Origin: JAWXBG01 sp044375415
GTDB lineage: Bacteria; Bacteroidota; Bacteroidia; Flavobacteriales_D; Sanyastnellaceae
DNA: 64,000 nt
Direction: 5' to 3'
Assembly: GCA_044375415.1 (NCBI GenBank)
Contig: JBILMS010000010.1
Coordinates: 1-64,000, forward strand
Position numbers and translations under genes: made by a program. Below, piece after piece: positions 25,374 through 34,801 of the stretch. Every line of letters begins with the position of its first letter. Position 1 is the stretch's first letter. The notes under the pieces are model-generated. The model was not told where the DNA came from. It saw nothing but the letters and a program-made list of their open reading frames with translations, and ran no database searches.

Positions 25374-27095
25374 ATGGACAAGAATTCTACCTCTGCTGCA
25401 AAGCATCCAAAAGGATTGTACGTTCTCTTTTTCACCGAAATGTGGGAGAGATTCGGATACTATCTTATGTTAGGAATTTTCTCTCTTTACATGCTCGATG
25501 GCTGGAATAACGGAGGGATGGGTTTTGCACCCGGAAAAAAGTCTGACATCTATGGAACTTATTTAGGACTTGTTTATCTCACACCTTTCATTGGTGGATT
25601 ATTGGCCGACCGAATTTTAGGTTATCGAAGGTCAATTATTATGGGCGGTATTATGATGGCGGCAGGTTATTTCTGTTTGTCCATTCATAGTACGGCAACT
25701 TTTTACCTCGCTCTTTTCCTAATCATTTTGGGTAACGGGTTTTTTAAACCGAACATTTCAACACTCGTTGGTAATTTATACAGCACAGATGAGTTGAAGG
25801 ACAAGAAGGATTCCGGATACAATATCTTCTACATGGGTATCAATATTGGTGCTTTTGTCTGCAATTTCGTTGCTGCATACATGAGAAACAACTATGGCTG
25901 GGGACATGCCTTTGCGGCCGCCGGAGTGGGTATGATCATAGGAGTAATCATATTTATTATTGGAACAAAACACATCAAACATGTAGATGTGGTAAAACCT
26001 CTGAGAGAAGGGGATATGTCCACGGGAAGAATTCTAATGATGACCGTGCTTCCTATGTTTGTTTTTGGTATCATCGGATACGTAATTCCGGGCAACTTAC
26101 TGGGTACAGATACCAATGACGCATTCATATTTGGTTGTCTTCCGGTAATTGCATTTTTCATTTACCTCGCTTTAAAATCAGAAGCAAAAGAAAGAAGAGC
26201 TATCAAAGCATTGCTCGCTGTGTTCACTTGTGTGATTTTATTCTTTGCCATTTTCCACCAAAATGGAGATGCTCTAACTGTTTGGGCGGAAGATCATACG
26301 GATCGTAAAATGCCAGATGCAGTAGCCTCTGTTGCAACTGAATTCGACATGGCTCAAGTTGTAGTAAACAACGACATAGTGGCTATGGACGATGCACAAT
26401 TTAAGACTTCAGTTGATAGTATGTGGGCTATAGAAAAGGCTATGCCCGCAGTTTCGAAGGAAGAAATTAAAGCTAAGTCGGAGTATGGAAAAATGGTCGA
26501 TCAGCACGAGAAGTCGCATAAATATTTCTCCACTTTACCCGGAGATCAGATTCCACCCAAGGGCACAGATATGAAACTATATTCTACAGAGTTGTTTCAG
26601 TCAATCAATCCATTTTGGGTAGTGGTGCTTACACCGGTCTTAGTTGGAATTTGGGGTATGCTTCGTCGTCGCAAAAAAGAACCGAGCACACCGACAAAAA
26701 TTGCCATTGGATTATTGATTACAGCTTTATCTGCCTTGGTAATGGTAGGAGCTGTTTTTGCAACAAATGATATGACGGGTAAAGCGAGTGCATGGTGGTT
26801 GATGGCATCGTATGGTGTAATTACCGTTGGAGAACTTTGTCTTTCACCTATGGGATTATCGCTTGTATCAAAACTCTCACCTCCGCGTATTACGGCACTT
26901 ATGATGGGTGGATTTTTCCTTGCCATTTCGGTGGGTAATAAGATGTCGGGAATGCTTTCCAGTCTTTGGGAAGACATTGAGAATAAAGAAAATTACTTCT
27001 ACCTCAATTTTGGACTAGTATTAGCCGCAGCTATCATTTTGTTTATGATGCTTAAGTGGTTGAACAGTGTGATGAGAGAAAATAATGTTTCGTAA
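25374..27095 (+). CDS. POT family proton-coupled oligopeptide transporter
   Basis: A 573-residue multi-pass inner membrane carrier. The family signature is in the first helix (TEMWERFGYY, the ExxER motif), and FFKPNISTLVGNLY lies in the fifth. Proton-coupled peptide transporters import di- and tripeptides. About 100 residues between helices (roughly 305-405; rich in Asp, Glu and Lys) form a large soluble loop, as seen in other Bacteroidota relatives and absent from the second copy downstream. The gene follows the interrupted gene by 72 bases and precedes a second POT gene by 82 bases. Confidence 0.93.
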   Translation: MDKNSTSAAKHPKGLYVLFFTEMWERFGYYLMLGIFSLYMLDGWNNGGMGFAPGKKSDIYGTYLGLVYLTPFIGGLLADRILGYRRSIIMGGIMMAAGYFCLSIHSTATFYLALFLIILGNGFFKPNISTLVGNLYSTDELKDKKDSGYNIFYMGINIGAFVCNFVAAYMRNNYGWGHAFAAAGVGMIIGVIIFIIGTKHIKHVDVVKPLREGDMSTGRILMMTVLPMFVFGIIGYVIPGNLLGTDTNDAFIFGCLPVIAFFIYLALKSEAKERRAIKALLAVFTCVILFFAIFHQNGDALTVWAEDHTDRKMPDAVASVATEFDMAQVVVNNDIVAMDDAQFKTSVDSMWAIEKAMPAVSKEEIKAKSEYGKMVDQHEKSHKYFSTLPGDQIPPKGTDMKLYSTELFQSINPFWVVVLTPVLVGIWGMLRRRKKEPSTPTKIAIGLLITALSALVMVGAVFATNDMTGKASAWWLMASYGVITVGELCLSPMGLSLVSKLSPPRITALMMGGFFLAISVGNKMSGMLSSLWEDIENKENYFYLNFGLVLAAAIILFMMLKWLNSVMRENNVS

Positions 27096-27177
27096 TAAAT
27101 TCTAAGGCGGCGCATTCATAAAATTTGAATGTTGCAGAATGAAGTAAGTTGAATAAAACGATTAAAATCAAAATTCA

Positions 27178-28713
27178 ATGTCAACAACGCTCGATAGAGA
27201 ATTAAGTAAGGACGTACCGGAAAACGATCCACAATTGGAGGCGATCCAGAATTTCGAAGGGAAGTACCCCAAGCAATTATGGTATCTCTTCTTCTCAGAG
27301 ATGTGGGAGCGATTCTCGTTCTACGGAATGAGAGGTATGCTCACTTTTTTCATGGTACATCAGCTAATGATGAAAGAAGATGAGGCTAATCTGCAGTATG
27401 GAGCAACACAAGCATTTGTTTATGCCTTCACATTCATCGGTGGATTGTTCGCAGATAAAATTCTAGGGTTTAGAAAATCACTTTTCTGGGGTGGTATTCT
27501 CATGATTGTGGGAAGTTTAATTCTCGCCATTGATCCAAAAGAATATTTCTTCCTGGGTATTAGTTTCAACATCATAGGTACAGGTTTTTTCAAACCAAAT
27601 ATCTCTACGATGGTGGGCCAGTTATACAAAGATGGCGACAATAGAAGGGATGCAGGTTTTTCACTTTTCTACAGTGGTATTAATATCGGAGCTCTTTTGG
27701 GAGGTTATGCATGTATAGCCATTGGAAAATCCGATATGGCCTATTCATGGAATCTTGCATTTGGGCTTGCTGCGATTGTAATGACAATAAGTTTGCTAAC
27801 GTTTGTTTTCACCCAGAAAAAAATGGGGAATATTGGTTTATCTCCGTTTAAATCTTCGAAGGATGGAGTGAATCGCAAGTGGTACGATTACGCCGTGTAC
27901 ATAGGATCTCTCGCCATCATACCGGTGATTATGACTATGGTTGCTAAAACCGAATACACAGATTGGTTTATGTACATCATTGGACCGTGCACGTTGATTT
28001 ACATCTTCTACGAAATGACAAAGTACAGTTTCGATGAAGTAAAGAAATTGTGGGCCGCATTAGTGTTTATCGTTTTCTCGATTCTTTTTTGGGCCTTTTT
28101 CGAGCAGAGCGGAGGATCACTAAGTTTATTTGCCGCAAATAACCTGAACAGCGAATTGCTCGGTTCGATAACACTTGATCCAAACGGAGTGAATAACTCC
28201 GCAAATTCATTATTTGTGATCATATTCGCTCCAATTCTGGGGCTCATTTGGATAGCATTGAGCGCAAGAAAGAAAGAACCAAATACCGTAATTAAATTTG
28301 GATTAGGATTCTTGTTTTTGAGCTTGGCGTTTTACACTTTTTACAGTACCAAGTTTTTTGCCGGAGCAGACGGAATGACCTCCTTGGACATTTTCACGCT
28401 GGCCTACCTGATCATAACATTTGGCGAATTGTGTTTATCTCCGATTGGACTTTCAATTATGACAAAACTTGCACCTAGACCTCTTCAAGGTGTGATGATG
28501 GGTATGTGGTTCCTAGCGAGTGCCTATGGCCAGTATGTTGCCGGATTATTAGGAGCAGGCATGACCAGTCCGAATGAAAATGCAAGCGCAGCAGAAAAAC
28601 TTGTTTCCTACACAAATGGATATCAGCAGTTAGCCATTTACGCTTTAATCGCAGGTCTTGCATTAATTGCAATATCACCATGGATTCGAAAGCTTATGTT
28701 GAACGTAAAATAA
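27178..28713 (+). CDS. POT family proton-coupled oligopeptide transporter, second copy
   Basis: A 511-residue POT carrier with the ExxER motif in SEMWERFSFYGMRGML and TGFFKPNISTMVGQLY. It shares family motifs with the gene upstream but lacks its long soluble loop and carries an extra 35-residue N-terminal tail. Tandem POT genes suggest different peptide preferences or conditions, which is an inference. The location is the inner membrane. A hairpin nine bases after the stop closes the pair. Confidence 0.93.
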   Translation: MSTTLDRELSKDVPENDPQLEAIQNFEGKYPKQLWYLFFSEMWERFSFYGMRGMLTFFMVHQLMMKEDEANLQYGATQAFVYAFTFIGGLFADKILGFRKSLFWGGILMIVGSLILAIDPKEYFFLGISFNIIGTGFFKPNISTMVGQLYKDGDNRRDAGFSLFYSGINIGALLGGYACIAIGKSDMAYSWNLAFGLAAIVMTISLLTFVFTQKKMGNIGLSPFKSSKDGVNRKWYDYAVYIGSLAIIPVIMTMVAKTEYTDWFMYIIGPCTLIYIFYEMTKYSFDEVKKLWAALVFIVFSILFWAFFEQSGGSLSLFAANNLNSELLGSITLDPNGVNNSANSLFVIIFAPILGLIWIALSARKKEPNTVIKFGLGFLFLSLAFYTFYSTKFFAGADGMTSLDIFTLAYLIITFGELCLSPIGLSIMTKLAPRPLQGVMMGMWFLASAYGQYVAGLLGAGMTSPNENASAAEKLVSYTNGYQQLAIYALIAGLALIAISPWIRKLMLNVK

Positions 28714-28721
28714 AACAAACC

Positions 28722-28751
28722 AAAACGGCTATCGGATTCGATGGCCGTTTT
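28722..28751 (+). terminator. Hairpin terminator, weak T-run
   Basis: A 13-bp stem (28722-28734 with 28739-28751) with one G-U pair and a 4-base loop follows the POT gene. Only four T residues end the stem, so termination may be partial and could let transcription reach the thioredoxin-like gene. Confidence 0.65.
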
Positions 28752-28769
28752 GCTAAAAAATAGATTAAG

Positions 28770-29309
28770 ATGATTACGAAGTACTTATTGTCATTTGCCT
28801 TTTCGCTTTTCGTCGGTGCTCTTGTAGCCCAAATCAACTGGCTCTCCATGGAGGAAGCCATTGAGTTGCAAAAAAAGCAACCGAAAAAAATTCTAGTTGA
28901 TGTTTATACCCATTGGTGTGGACCATGCAAGCGATTGAAGGAAACGACCTTTGTTCATCCTGAGCTGGTTGAATATGTAAACGAACATTTTTATGCCGTA
29001 GCGTTTGATGCTGAGCAAGCCGACAGTTTGGTGTTTAAAGGTCTTACTTATAAAAATCCGGATTACAAACCCAATGTGCAAGGTCGCAACGGGGTTCATC
29101 AGTTTTCGCGGTTTCTTGGAGTAGCGGCCTATCCAACCATTATCTTCATGGATGAAAGCGGAACAATCATCGATCGCATGGTAGGTTTCCGTTCTGCTCC
29201 GGAATGTGAGCCCTACCTAAAATATGTCGGTGACGATGTCTATAAAACCTTCGATACAGTAGACAAAAAGAACAGTTGGGTAGGGGCTTTTAAGGTTTCT
29301 TGGAATTAA
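28770..29309 (+). CDS. Exported thioredoxin-like protein
   Basis: A 179-residue protein with a signal peptide (to about 20, LFVGALVAQ) and a thioredoxin-type redox motif WCGPCK with Cys50 and Cys53. The cis-Pro loop is AAYPTIIF. It belongs to the thioredoxin_7/DUF255-like exported group common in Bacteroidota and probably reduces or isomerises disulfides in the periplasm. It follows the POT genes after a hairpin with a weak T-run, so partial co-transcription is possible. Confidence 0.85.
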   Translation: MITKYLLSFAFSLFVGALVAQINWLSMEEAIELQKKQPKKILVDVYTHWCGPCKRLKETTFVHPELVEYVNEHFYAVAFDAEQADSLVFKGLTYKNPDYKPNVQGRNGVHQFSRFLGVAAYPTIIFMDESGTIIDRMVGFRSAPECEPYLKYVGDDVYKTFDTVDKKNSWVGAFKVSWN

Positions 29310-29387
29310 AGAAAATCTCTGCTTTCGATCTTTTTTGTTGGCTTAAAGAAACATCTCGACCTCTTTTTGGGTTTAAAAGCCATTTGC

Positions 29388-29418
29388 TTTGATAACGGAA
29401 AGATGTCCGCTATCTTTG
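29388..29418 (+). promoter_or_regulatory. Consensus promoter TTTG-N19-TATCTTTG
   Basis: TTTG at 29388-29391 and TATCTTTG at 29411-29418 match both boxes of the Bacteroidota primary sigma consensus with the 19-base spacer. Transcription should start near 29424, giving a leader of about 35 bases before the citrate synthase ATG at 29459. Confidence 0.8.
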
Positions 29419-29458
29419 CACCCGCAATTTTTTGGAACTAAACACCCTTCGAATTTCA

Positions 29459-30754
29459 ATGAGCGAAACAGCTAAAATCATCCTGGAAGGCAAAGAATAC
29501 GAGCTTCCTGTAGTAACCGGTACCGAAAGCGAAAAAGCCATCGACATCACCAAGTTGCGTGATATGACTGGCTACATCACACTGGATTCCGGTTTCAAAA
29601 ACACAGGGGCAACCCTCAGTGCCATTACTTTCCTCGATGGTGAAGAAGGTATTTTGCGTTATCGCGGTTACCCAATCGAGCAATTGGCCGAATACGCTAC
29701 CTTCCTCGAAGTAGCGTACCTCTTGATCTATGGAGAACTTCCAACAGATAAAGAACTGAAGTACCTATCAGCCAGCGTGTCTCACCACACCTTGGTGCAC
29801 GAGGACATGAAACGTTTTTACGAAGCATACCCAACGGGTGCTCATCCCATGGGAGTATTGTCGTCTATGATTGCTTCGATGTCCACTTTCTATCCGGAGT
29901 CACAAAACCCGAACAGACCATTTAAAGATATCGAACTTACCATGCACCGCTTGCTGGCCAAAATGCCTACGTTGGCGGCTCAGGCGTACAAAGTAAGCAT
30001 CGGTCACCCAATCGTTTATCCAAGAAATGCATATAGCTACACAGAAAACTTCCTCAATATGATGTTCGCCCTTCCGGTCGACGATTATGAGGTGGATCCT
30101 GTAGTGGACGATGCATTGAACAAGTTGCTCATATTGCACGCCGATCACGAACAAAACTGCTCTACAAGCACGGTTCGTATCGTTGGGTCAAGTCAAAGTA
30201 ACCTCTACTCATCAATATCAGCAGGTATTGCAGCGCTGTGGGGACCTCTTCACGGGGGAGCCAACCAAGCGGTAATCGAAATGCTAGAGCGTATCAAAGC
30301 CGATGGTGGCGATACCAACAAATGGGTTGAAAAAGCAAAAGATAAAAACGATTCGTTCCGTCTAATGGGCTTCGGACACAGAGTCTATAAAAACTTTGAT
30401 CCTCGCGCTACCATTATCAAAAAGTCGTGCGACGATGTCTTAAATCGCCTGGGTATTCACGATCCGGTCTTAGACATTGCCAAACAACTTGAAGAAGTTG
30501 CTCTAAAAGATCCATACTTCATCGAAAGAAAATTATATCCAAACGTAGACTTCTACTCAGGTATCATTTATAGAGCTATCGGTATTCCAACCGAAATGTT
30601 TACTGTAATGTTTGCGCTGGGCCGTCTACCGGGTTGGATTGCACAGTGGAAAGAAATGATCGAGCAGGGTGAACCTATCGGTCGTCCACGCCAAATCTAC
30701 ACCGGTGCCGGAAAAAGAGACTACGTTCCAATGGTGAAAAGAAGTCAATCATAA
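29459..30754 (+). CDS. gltA: Citrate synthase
   Basis: A 431-residue citrate synthase that condenses acetyl-CoA and oxaloacetate in the TCA cycle. Catalytic and binding motifs are LHADHEQNCSTSTVR, GPLHGGANQAV and MGFGHRVYKNFDPRA. Start at ATG 29459 (MSETAKII) is preferred over the in-frame TTG at 29432, because the predicted transcript starts between the two. Length matches the hexameric Gram-negative type, though its regulation cannot be read here. The gene has its own consensus promoter and a strong terminator, so it is monocistronic. Confidence 0.97.
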   Translation: MSETAKIILEGKEYELPVVTGTESEKAIDITKLRDMTGYITLDSGFKNTGATLSAITFLDGEEGILRYRGYPIEQLAEYATFLEVAYLLIYGELPTDKELKYLSASVSHHTLVHEDMKRFYEAYPTGAHPMGVLSSMIASMSTFYPESQNPNRPFKDIELTMHRLLAKMPTLAAQAYKVSIGHPIVYPRNAYSYTENFLNMMFALPVDDYEVDPVVDDALNKLLILHADHEQNCSTSTVRIVGSSQSNLYSSISAGIAALWGPLHGGANQAVIEMLERIKADGGDTNKWVEKAKDKNDSFRLMGFGHRVYKNFDPRATIIKKSCDDVLNRLGIHDPVLDIAKQLEEVALKDPYFIERKLYPNVDFYSGIIYRAIGIPTEMFTVMFALGRLPGWIAQWKEMIEQGEPIGRPRQIYTGAGKRDYVPMVKRSQS

Positions 30755-30761
30755 TCGCATC

Positions 30762-30787
30762 AAAAGCCCCGTCCGCGGGGCTTTTTT
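30762..30787 (+). terminator. Rho-independent terminator of gltA
   Basis: The stem AAAAGCCCCG with CGGGGCTTTT encloses a 4-base TCCG loop, and a T-run runs to 30787. It starts eight bases after the citrate synthase stop. Confidence 0.94.
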
Positions 30788-30820
30788 ACACAAGTTAATT
30801 TTCCATTCAAAAGAATTCTC

Positions 30821-31576
30821 ATGGAAGGACGTGTTGACCAAAACATACAGAATGGCATAGCCACCATCTCTTTTTATCACCCACAAAGCAATTCACTTCC
30901 GGGAGAAGTACTGAGAACGTTGGCTTCCACTATAACGGAAGTCTCGAATCATCCGGATACGAAAGTGATTGTACTGAAATCTGATGGCGATAAGACATTT
31001 TGCGCCGGAGCGAGTTTCGATGAATTAATTTCTATTCAATCCAAAGAAGAAGGACTGCGTTTTTTTACCGGATTTGCTCAAGTAATTAATGCTATGCGCA
31101 CATCGTCGAAGCTCATCATTGGAAGAGTCCAAGGAAAAGCCGTAGGTGGTGGAGTAGGCCTTGCATCTTCATGTGATTATTGTTTCGCCATGGATTCGGC
31201 GTCCGTGAAGTTGAGTGAATTGGCAGTTGGAATCGGACCTTTCGTGGTCGGACCTGCTGTTCAGCGAAAGATGGGACTTTCTGCCATGAGCGAATTGGCC
31301 ATTGATGCTGCCGAATGGAGAAGTGCAAACTGGGCCATGCAAAAGGGCTTGTACAACCAAGTGTTTTCGTCGGTTGAAGAAATGGATGCTGCGATAAGCA
31401 AACTTGCCGAAACCCTTGCCAAATCAAGTCCTGAGGCTATGAGCGATCTCAAGAATATCTTCTGGGAAGGTACCGAAAACTGGGATCAACTTTTGGTTGA
31501 ACGAGCAGCTGTAAGTGGACGATTGGTATTGTCGGATTTCACCCGAAATGCTATCGAGAAATTTAAGAAGAAGTAA
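30821..31576 (+). CDS. Enoyl-CoA hydratase/isomerase family protein
   Basis: A 251-residue crotonase. The oxyanion-hole phrases CAGASFDEL and GKAVGGGVGLASSC are present. Both hydratase glutamates appear in place: one in VKLSELAVG and one in AMSELAI, corresponding to Glu144 and Glu164 of the rat mitochondrial enzyme. It should hydrate 2-enoyl-CoA thioesters, for instance in branched-chain amino acid or fatty acid breakdown. The exact substrate is not readable. Cytoplasmic. It converges on the next gene with a four-base gap. Confidence 0.85.
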   Translation: MEGRVDQNIQNGIATISFYHPQSNSLPGEVLRTLASTITEVSNHPDTKVIVLKSDGDKTFCAGASFDELISIQSKEEGLRFFTGFAQVINAMRTSSKLIIGRVQGKAVGGGVGLASSCDYCFAMDSASVKLSELAVGIGPFVVGPAVQRKMGLSAMSELAIDAAEWRSANWAMQKGLYNQVFSSVEEMDAAISKLAETLAKSSPEAMSDLKNIFWEGTENWDQLLVERAAVSGRLVLSDFTRNAIEKFKKK

Positions 31577-31580
31577 AATC

Positions 31581-32300
31581 CTATTGGTTGTAGGCCTGAA
31601 CTGCGTTCCAAATGGCGTTCTCTTTGGGGTTTTCGAGCAAATAACTTCCTCCACCTAAGACAATACCGAGAGCAATCATCGGGGTCATTTTCATTTCTTC
31701 GGGATCCAGTGCTCCCATTCCTCCGGCAATAAGAGCGGCACCTCCGGCAATCATGCCGTATTGCAACCAACGCATGCGATTAAACTTTCGCATCAAATTG
31801 TCACTGGTGGTATTGTCGCTGAGATCTGCTTTCAAGTTTTTATAGGTTGCTTTGCTAATGGGCTGACCATTTTTCGCGTAGTACTGGACATAGTTCCCAC
31901 TCGCCAATTCAGGATTACTGGAGTTTACATCATCCTCCGGAAACTGAAGGGCTAGTGAAGGACCCCCGTATATAACCATGTCTATTTCTTCGTAGATATC
32001 GATTTTGCCCTGTTGGGTTCTCAACGCATATCTTTCCGTTTTTTCGCCGTGAATTTTTGAGAGGTTGGTGAAAAAACCATTGTTGTTTTGGAATTGATAA
32101 ACATCTTTTGTCTCAAACCTTCTTTCATCTAATTTGAAAAAGGAAGGTTGAAGAATGGGAGATTCGTAAGTTAAGTCGGATCCGACAACCTCTTCTCCGG
32201 CGAACGTAAATACTCTGTGAATAATGGGATCTTCCTTTTGTGACCAACTATGGACAATACAGAGGAAGAAAAAAATCGATAGGGTGGTGATCTTTTTCAT
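31581..32300 (-). CDS. Exported protein of unknown function with C-terminal membrane segments
   Basis: Starting at 32300 the product is 239 residues with a signal peptide (TTLSIFFFLCIVHSWSQ); an in-frame start at 32357 would bury this signal. The mature N-terminal part is beta-rich and charged (GSDLTYESPIL, IDIYEEIDMVIYGG). Near the C-terminus two Gly-rich hydrophobic stretches (YGMIAGGAALIAGGMGAL and IALGIVLGGGSYLL) look like membrane segments. I recognise no family. It is divergent from the methyltransferase gene with a shared 113-base spacer. Confidence 0.6.
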   Translation of the reverse strand: MKKITTLSIFFFLCIVHSWSQKEDPIIHRVFTFAGEEVVGSDLTYESPILQPSFFKLDERRFETKDVYQFQNNNGFFTNLSKIHGEKTERYALRTQQGKIDIYEEIDMVIYGGPSLALQFPEDDVNSSNPELASGNYVQYYAKNGQPISKATYKNLKADLSDNTTSDNLMRKFNRMRWLQYGMIAGGAALIAGGMGALDPEEMKMTPMIALGIVLGGGSYLLENPKENAIWNAVQAYNQ

Positions 32301-32413
32301 AAAACAGTTTTGGTCTTCTACGGAGTAGATCGACAATTCGTTGTTAAAACCTTGCATTTTATTTCGATGGTGGTAATTCTTCAGAATCCGGTTCTTTGCA
32401 TTTCCTTTGCAGC

Positions 32414-33616
32414 ATGAACAATACCTCTGCCGTTGAACTTTCTCAAATTCGTTTAAAACCGGGAAAAGACATTTCTACCAAACGATTTCACCCATGGATT
32501 TTTTCCGGGGCGGTAGAAGGCGTGCGTGGTGAATTAAAAGCCGGCGACATGGTGGAAGTGCTTGCCGCCGACAACAAAACCCTTGGATTCGGTCATTATG
32601 CAGAGGGAAGTATTTGCATTCGACTTTTTCATTTCGGACCCGAAGCACCCGATGAGGATTTCTGGAAGAAAAAAATTAAAGAAGCCTATTCGCTGAGAGA
32701 AAAGATGGGTCTTACCAAAAATCCACAGTCCAATATGTATCGACTGGTTCATGCCGAGGGAGATGGTTTGCCCGGATTAATAATCGACATGTATGGTTCT
32801 ACGGCTGTGATCCAAACTCATTCGGAAGGGATGTACGAACTAAGAAATGTTTTTGCAGAAGCGCTAAAAGACTTGTATGGAGCGGATTTGAAAGCTATTT
32901 ATGATAAGAGTTCATTAAAAATCAATAAAAATTCCGACCGAGAAGTAGCGGATGAATATCTCGTCGGAGAAGCACATGATGCGAAGTGCATCGAAAATGG
33001 CTGTGCCTATAAAGTAGATTGGGTTCAGGGACAAAAAACCGGATTTTTCCTCGATCAACGTGAACATCGTAAACTGCTCGGACAACTTTCCAAAGGCAAA
33101 AAAGTGCTCAACATGTTCTGCTATAGCGGCGGTTTTTCCGTGAGCGCGGTGCTGGGAGGAGCCACCTTGGTGCACAGTGTAGACAGCAGTCAACTAGCGA
33201 TCGATTTAACCAACGAAAATCTGACACTAAATGGAATCGATAGTGCGAAGCATACGGCAATTAAATCGGACGCCCTAGACTATTTAAGGAGCATGAAAGA
33301 GGCCTACGATATTATAGTTCTAGATCCACCTGCTTATGCTAAACACCTCAGTGCCCGTCATAAAGCAGTGCAGGGATATCGCCGACTGAATGAAGCCGCT
33401 TTTCGCAAGGCATCTTCAGGGACTTTACTCTTTACGTTTTCCTGTTCTCAGGCAGTTGATAAGGCCTTGTTTTCCTCTACTGTTTTTTCGGCAGCCCTCG
33501 ATGCCGGTAAAAATATCAGAGTTTTATACCAACTGCATCAGCCGCCGGATCATCCTTTCAGCATTTTCCACCCGGAAGGGGAGTACCTAAAAGGCCTGGT
33601 AGTTCAAGTCCTTTAG
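32414..33616 (+). CDS. rlmI: Class I rRNA methyltransferase, RlmI-like
   Basis: A 400-residue SAM-dependent methyltransferase with an N-terminal PUA-like domain (RLKPGKDISTKRFHPWIFSG), a central EEHD-type domain and the catalytic domain. The latter has GQKTGFFLDQREHR, VLNMFCYSGGFSVSA (SAM site) and DPPAYAK. The final FTFSCSQAV phrase carries the Cys of m5C methyltransferases. The match is to RlmI, which methylates C1962 of 23S rRNA. ATG 32414 is preferred over 32396. Cytoplasmic. Confidence 0.88.
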   Translation: MNNTSAVELSQIRLKPGKDISTKRFHPWIFSGAVEGVRGELKAGDMVEVLAADNKTLGFGHYAEGSICIRLFHFGPEAPDEDFWKKKIKEAYSLREKMGLTKNPQSNMYRLVHAEGDGLPGLIIDMYGSTAVIQTHSEGMYELRNVFAEALKDLYGADLKAIYDKSSLKINKNSDREVADEYLVGEAHDAKCIENGCAYKVDWVQGQKTGFFLDQREHRKLLGQLSKGKKVLNMFCYSGGFSVSAVLGGATLVHSVDSSQLAIDLTNENLTLNGIDSAKHTAIKSDALDYLRSMKEAYDIIVLDPPAYAKHLSARHKAVQGYRRLNEAAFRKASSGTLLFTFSCSQAVDKALFSSTVFSAALDAGKNIRVLYQLHQPPDHPFSIFHPEGEYLKGLVVQVL

Positions 33617-33642
33617 AGAATATTTTTCCCGTTTCGATTGCG

Positions 33643-33650
33643 TATATTCG
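33643..33650 (+). promoter_or_regulatory. Putative -7 box TATATTCG
   Basis: TATATTCG, the TTCG variant of the Bacteroidota -7 element, lies 38 bases upstream of the ychF ATG. No TTTG is seen at -33. The same variant precedes several other genes here (43990, 55436, 60580). Confidence 0.45.
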
Positions 33651-33688
33651 CGGCCCCGTTGAAGAAAAACGGGTAAAATCTGATTTTC

Positions 33689-34789
33689 ATGGCATTAAAG
33701 TGCGGTATTGTAGGACTTCCCAATGTAGGCAAGTCAACTTTGTTTAACTGTTTGAGCAACGCAAAAGCGCAGGCTGCAAACTTCCCCTTTTGTACAATTG
33801 AACCAAATGTGGGGACGATCACGGTTCCTGACGAGCGTTTGAACAAACTCTCAGAACTTATTAATCCACAGCGCATAGTTCCAACGACGATAGAAATCGT
33901 GGACATAGCCGGTTTGGTAAAAGGAGCCAGCAAAGGTGAGGGGCTCGGCAATAAATTTTTGGCCAACATCCGTGAAACAGATGCCATCATTCACGTTCTG
34001 CGTTGTTTCGACGATCCGAATGTGGTTCACGTAGATGGAAGCGTAGACCCTGTTCGCGACAAGGAGATTATAGATATCGAATTGCAATTAAAAGACCTCG
34101 AGTCGGTAGAAGCCCGTTTGACAAAAGTTCAACGAGCAGCTAACACCGGAGATAAGGACGCAAAACGCATTTTCGACTTTCTTACAAGGCTCAAAGATGC
34201 TTTAATGCAGGGTAAAAGTGCTCGCACGATCACCGCTACAAGCGAAGAAGATGAGCAGTTACTTGTAGAACTTCAATTGCTGACAGCCAAACCGGTTCTT
34301 TATGTGTGTAATGTTGAAGAAGCCTCAGTAAAGAACGGGAACGCTCATGTAGACAGATTAAAAGAGTCTGTGAAAGATGAAAAATCCGAGGTACTCGTTA
34401 TTGGTGCTGCGATTGAAGCAGACATTGCATCGCTTGAAACTTTCGAAGAACGCCAAATGTTTTTGCAAGATTTGGGTTTGGAAGAACCCGGGGTGTCTAA
34501 GCTCATAAATGCTGCTTATCGCTTGTTAGGTCTTTATACATATTTCACGGCAGGGGAGAAGGAAGTTCGCGCATGGACCGTGCATAAAGGAGCAACTGCA
34601 CCTGAGGCCGCAGGCGTCATCCACACCGATTTTCAAAAAGGATTTATCCGTGCTGAAGTAATGAAATTTCAAGATTTCATTCAGCATGGAAGTGAAGCAG
34701 CCTTGAAAGAACTCGGTAAGTTGGGCGTTGAAGGGAAGGAATATGTTGTTGAAGACGGCGACATTATGCACTTCCGATTTAATGTCTAA
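33689..34789 (+). CDS. ychF: Redox-regulated ribosome-binding ATPase YchF
   Basis: A 366-residue Obg-family P-loop protein of normal length. Walker A is GLPNVGKST (9-17), the switch region is IVDIAGLVKGASKGEGLGNKFL, the specificity loop is VLYVCNVEE (in place of the usual NKxD) and the C-terminal TGS domain ends AVEDGDIMHFRF-like. Family members hydrolyse ATP rather than GTP and bind ribosomes. Cytoplasmic. The gene has its own candidate promoter and is followed 12 bases later by the lipoprotein gene at 34802. Confidence 0.96.
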   Translation: MALKCGIVGLPNVGKSTLFNCLSNAKAQAANFPFCTIEPNVGTITVPDERLNKLSELINPQRIVPTTIEIVDIAGLVKGASKGEGLGNKFLANIRETDAIIHVLRCFDDPNVVHVDGSVDPVRDKEIIDIELQLKDLESVEARLTKVQRAANTGDKDAKRIFDFLTRLKDALMQGKSARTITATSEEDEQLLVELQLLTAKPVLYVCNVEEASVKNGNAHVDRLKESVKDEKSEVLVIGAAIEADIASLETFEERQMFLQDLGLEEPGVSKLINAAYRLLGLYTYFTAGEKEVRAWTVHKGATAPEAAGVIHTDFQKGFIRAEVMKFQDFIQHGSEAALKELGKLGVEGKEYVVEDGDIMHFRFNV

Positions 34790-34801
34790 TTTGCGCGGTA
34801 G

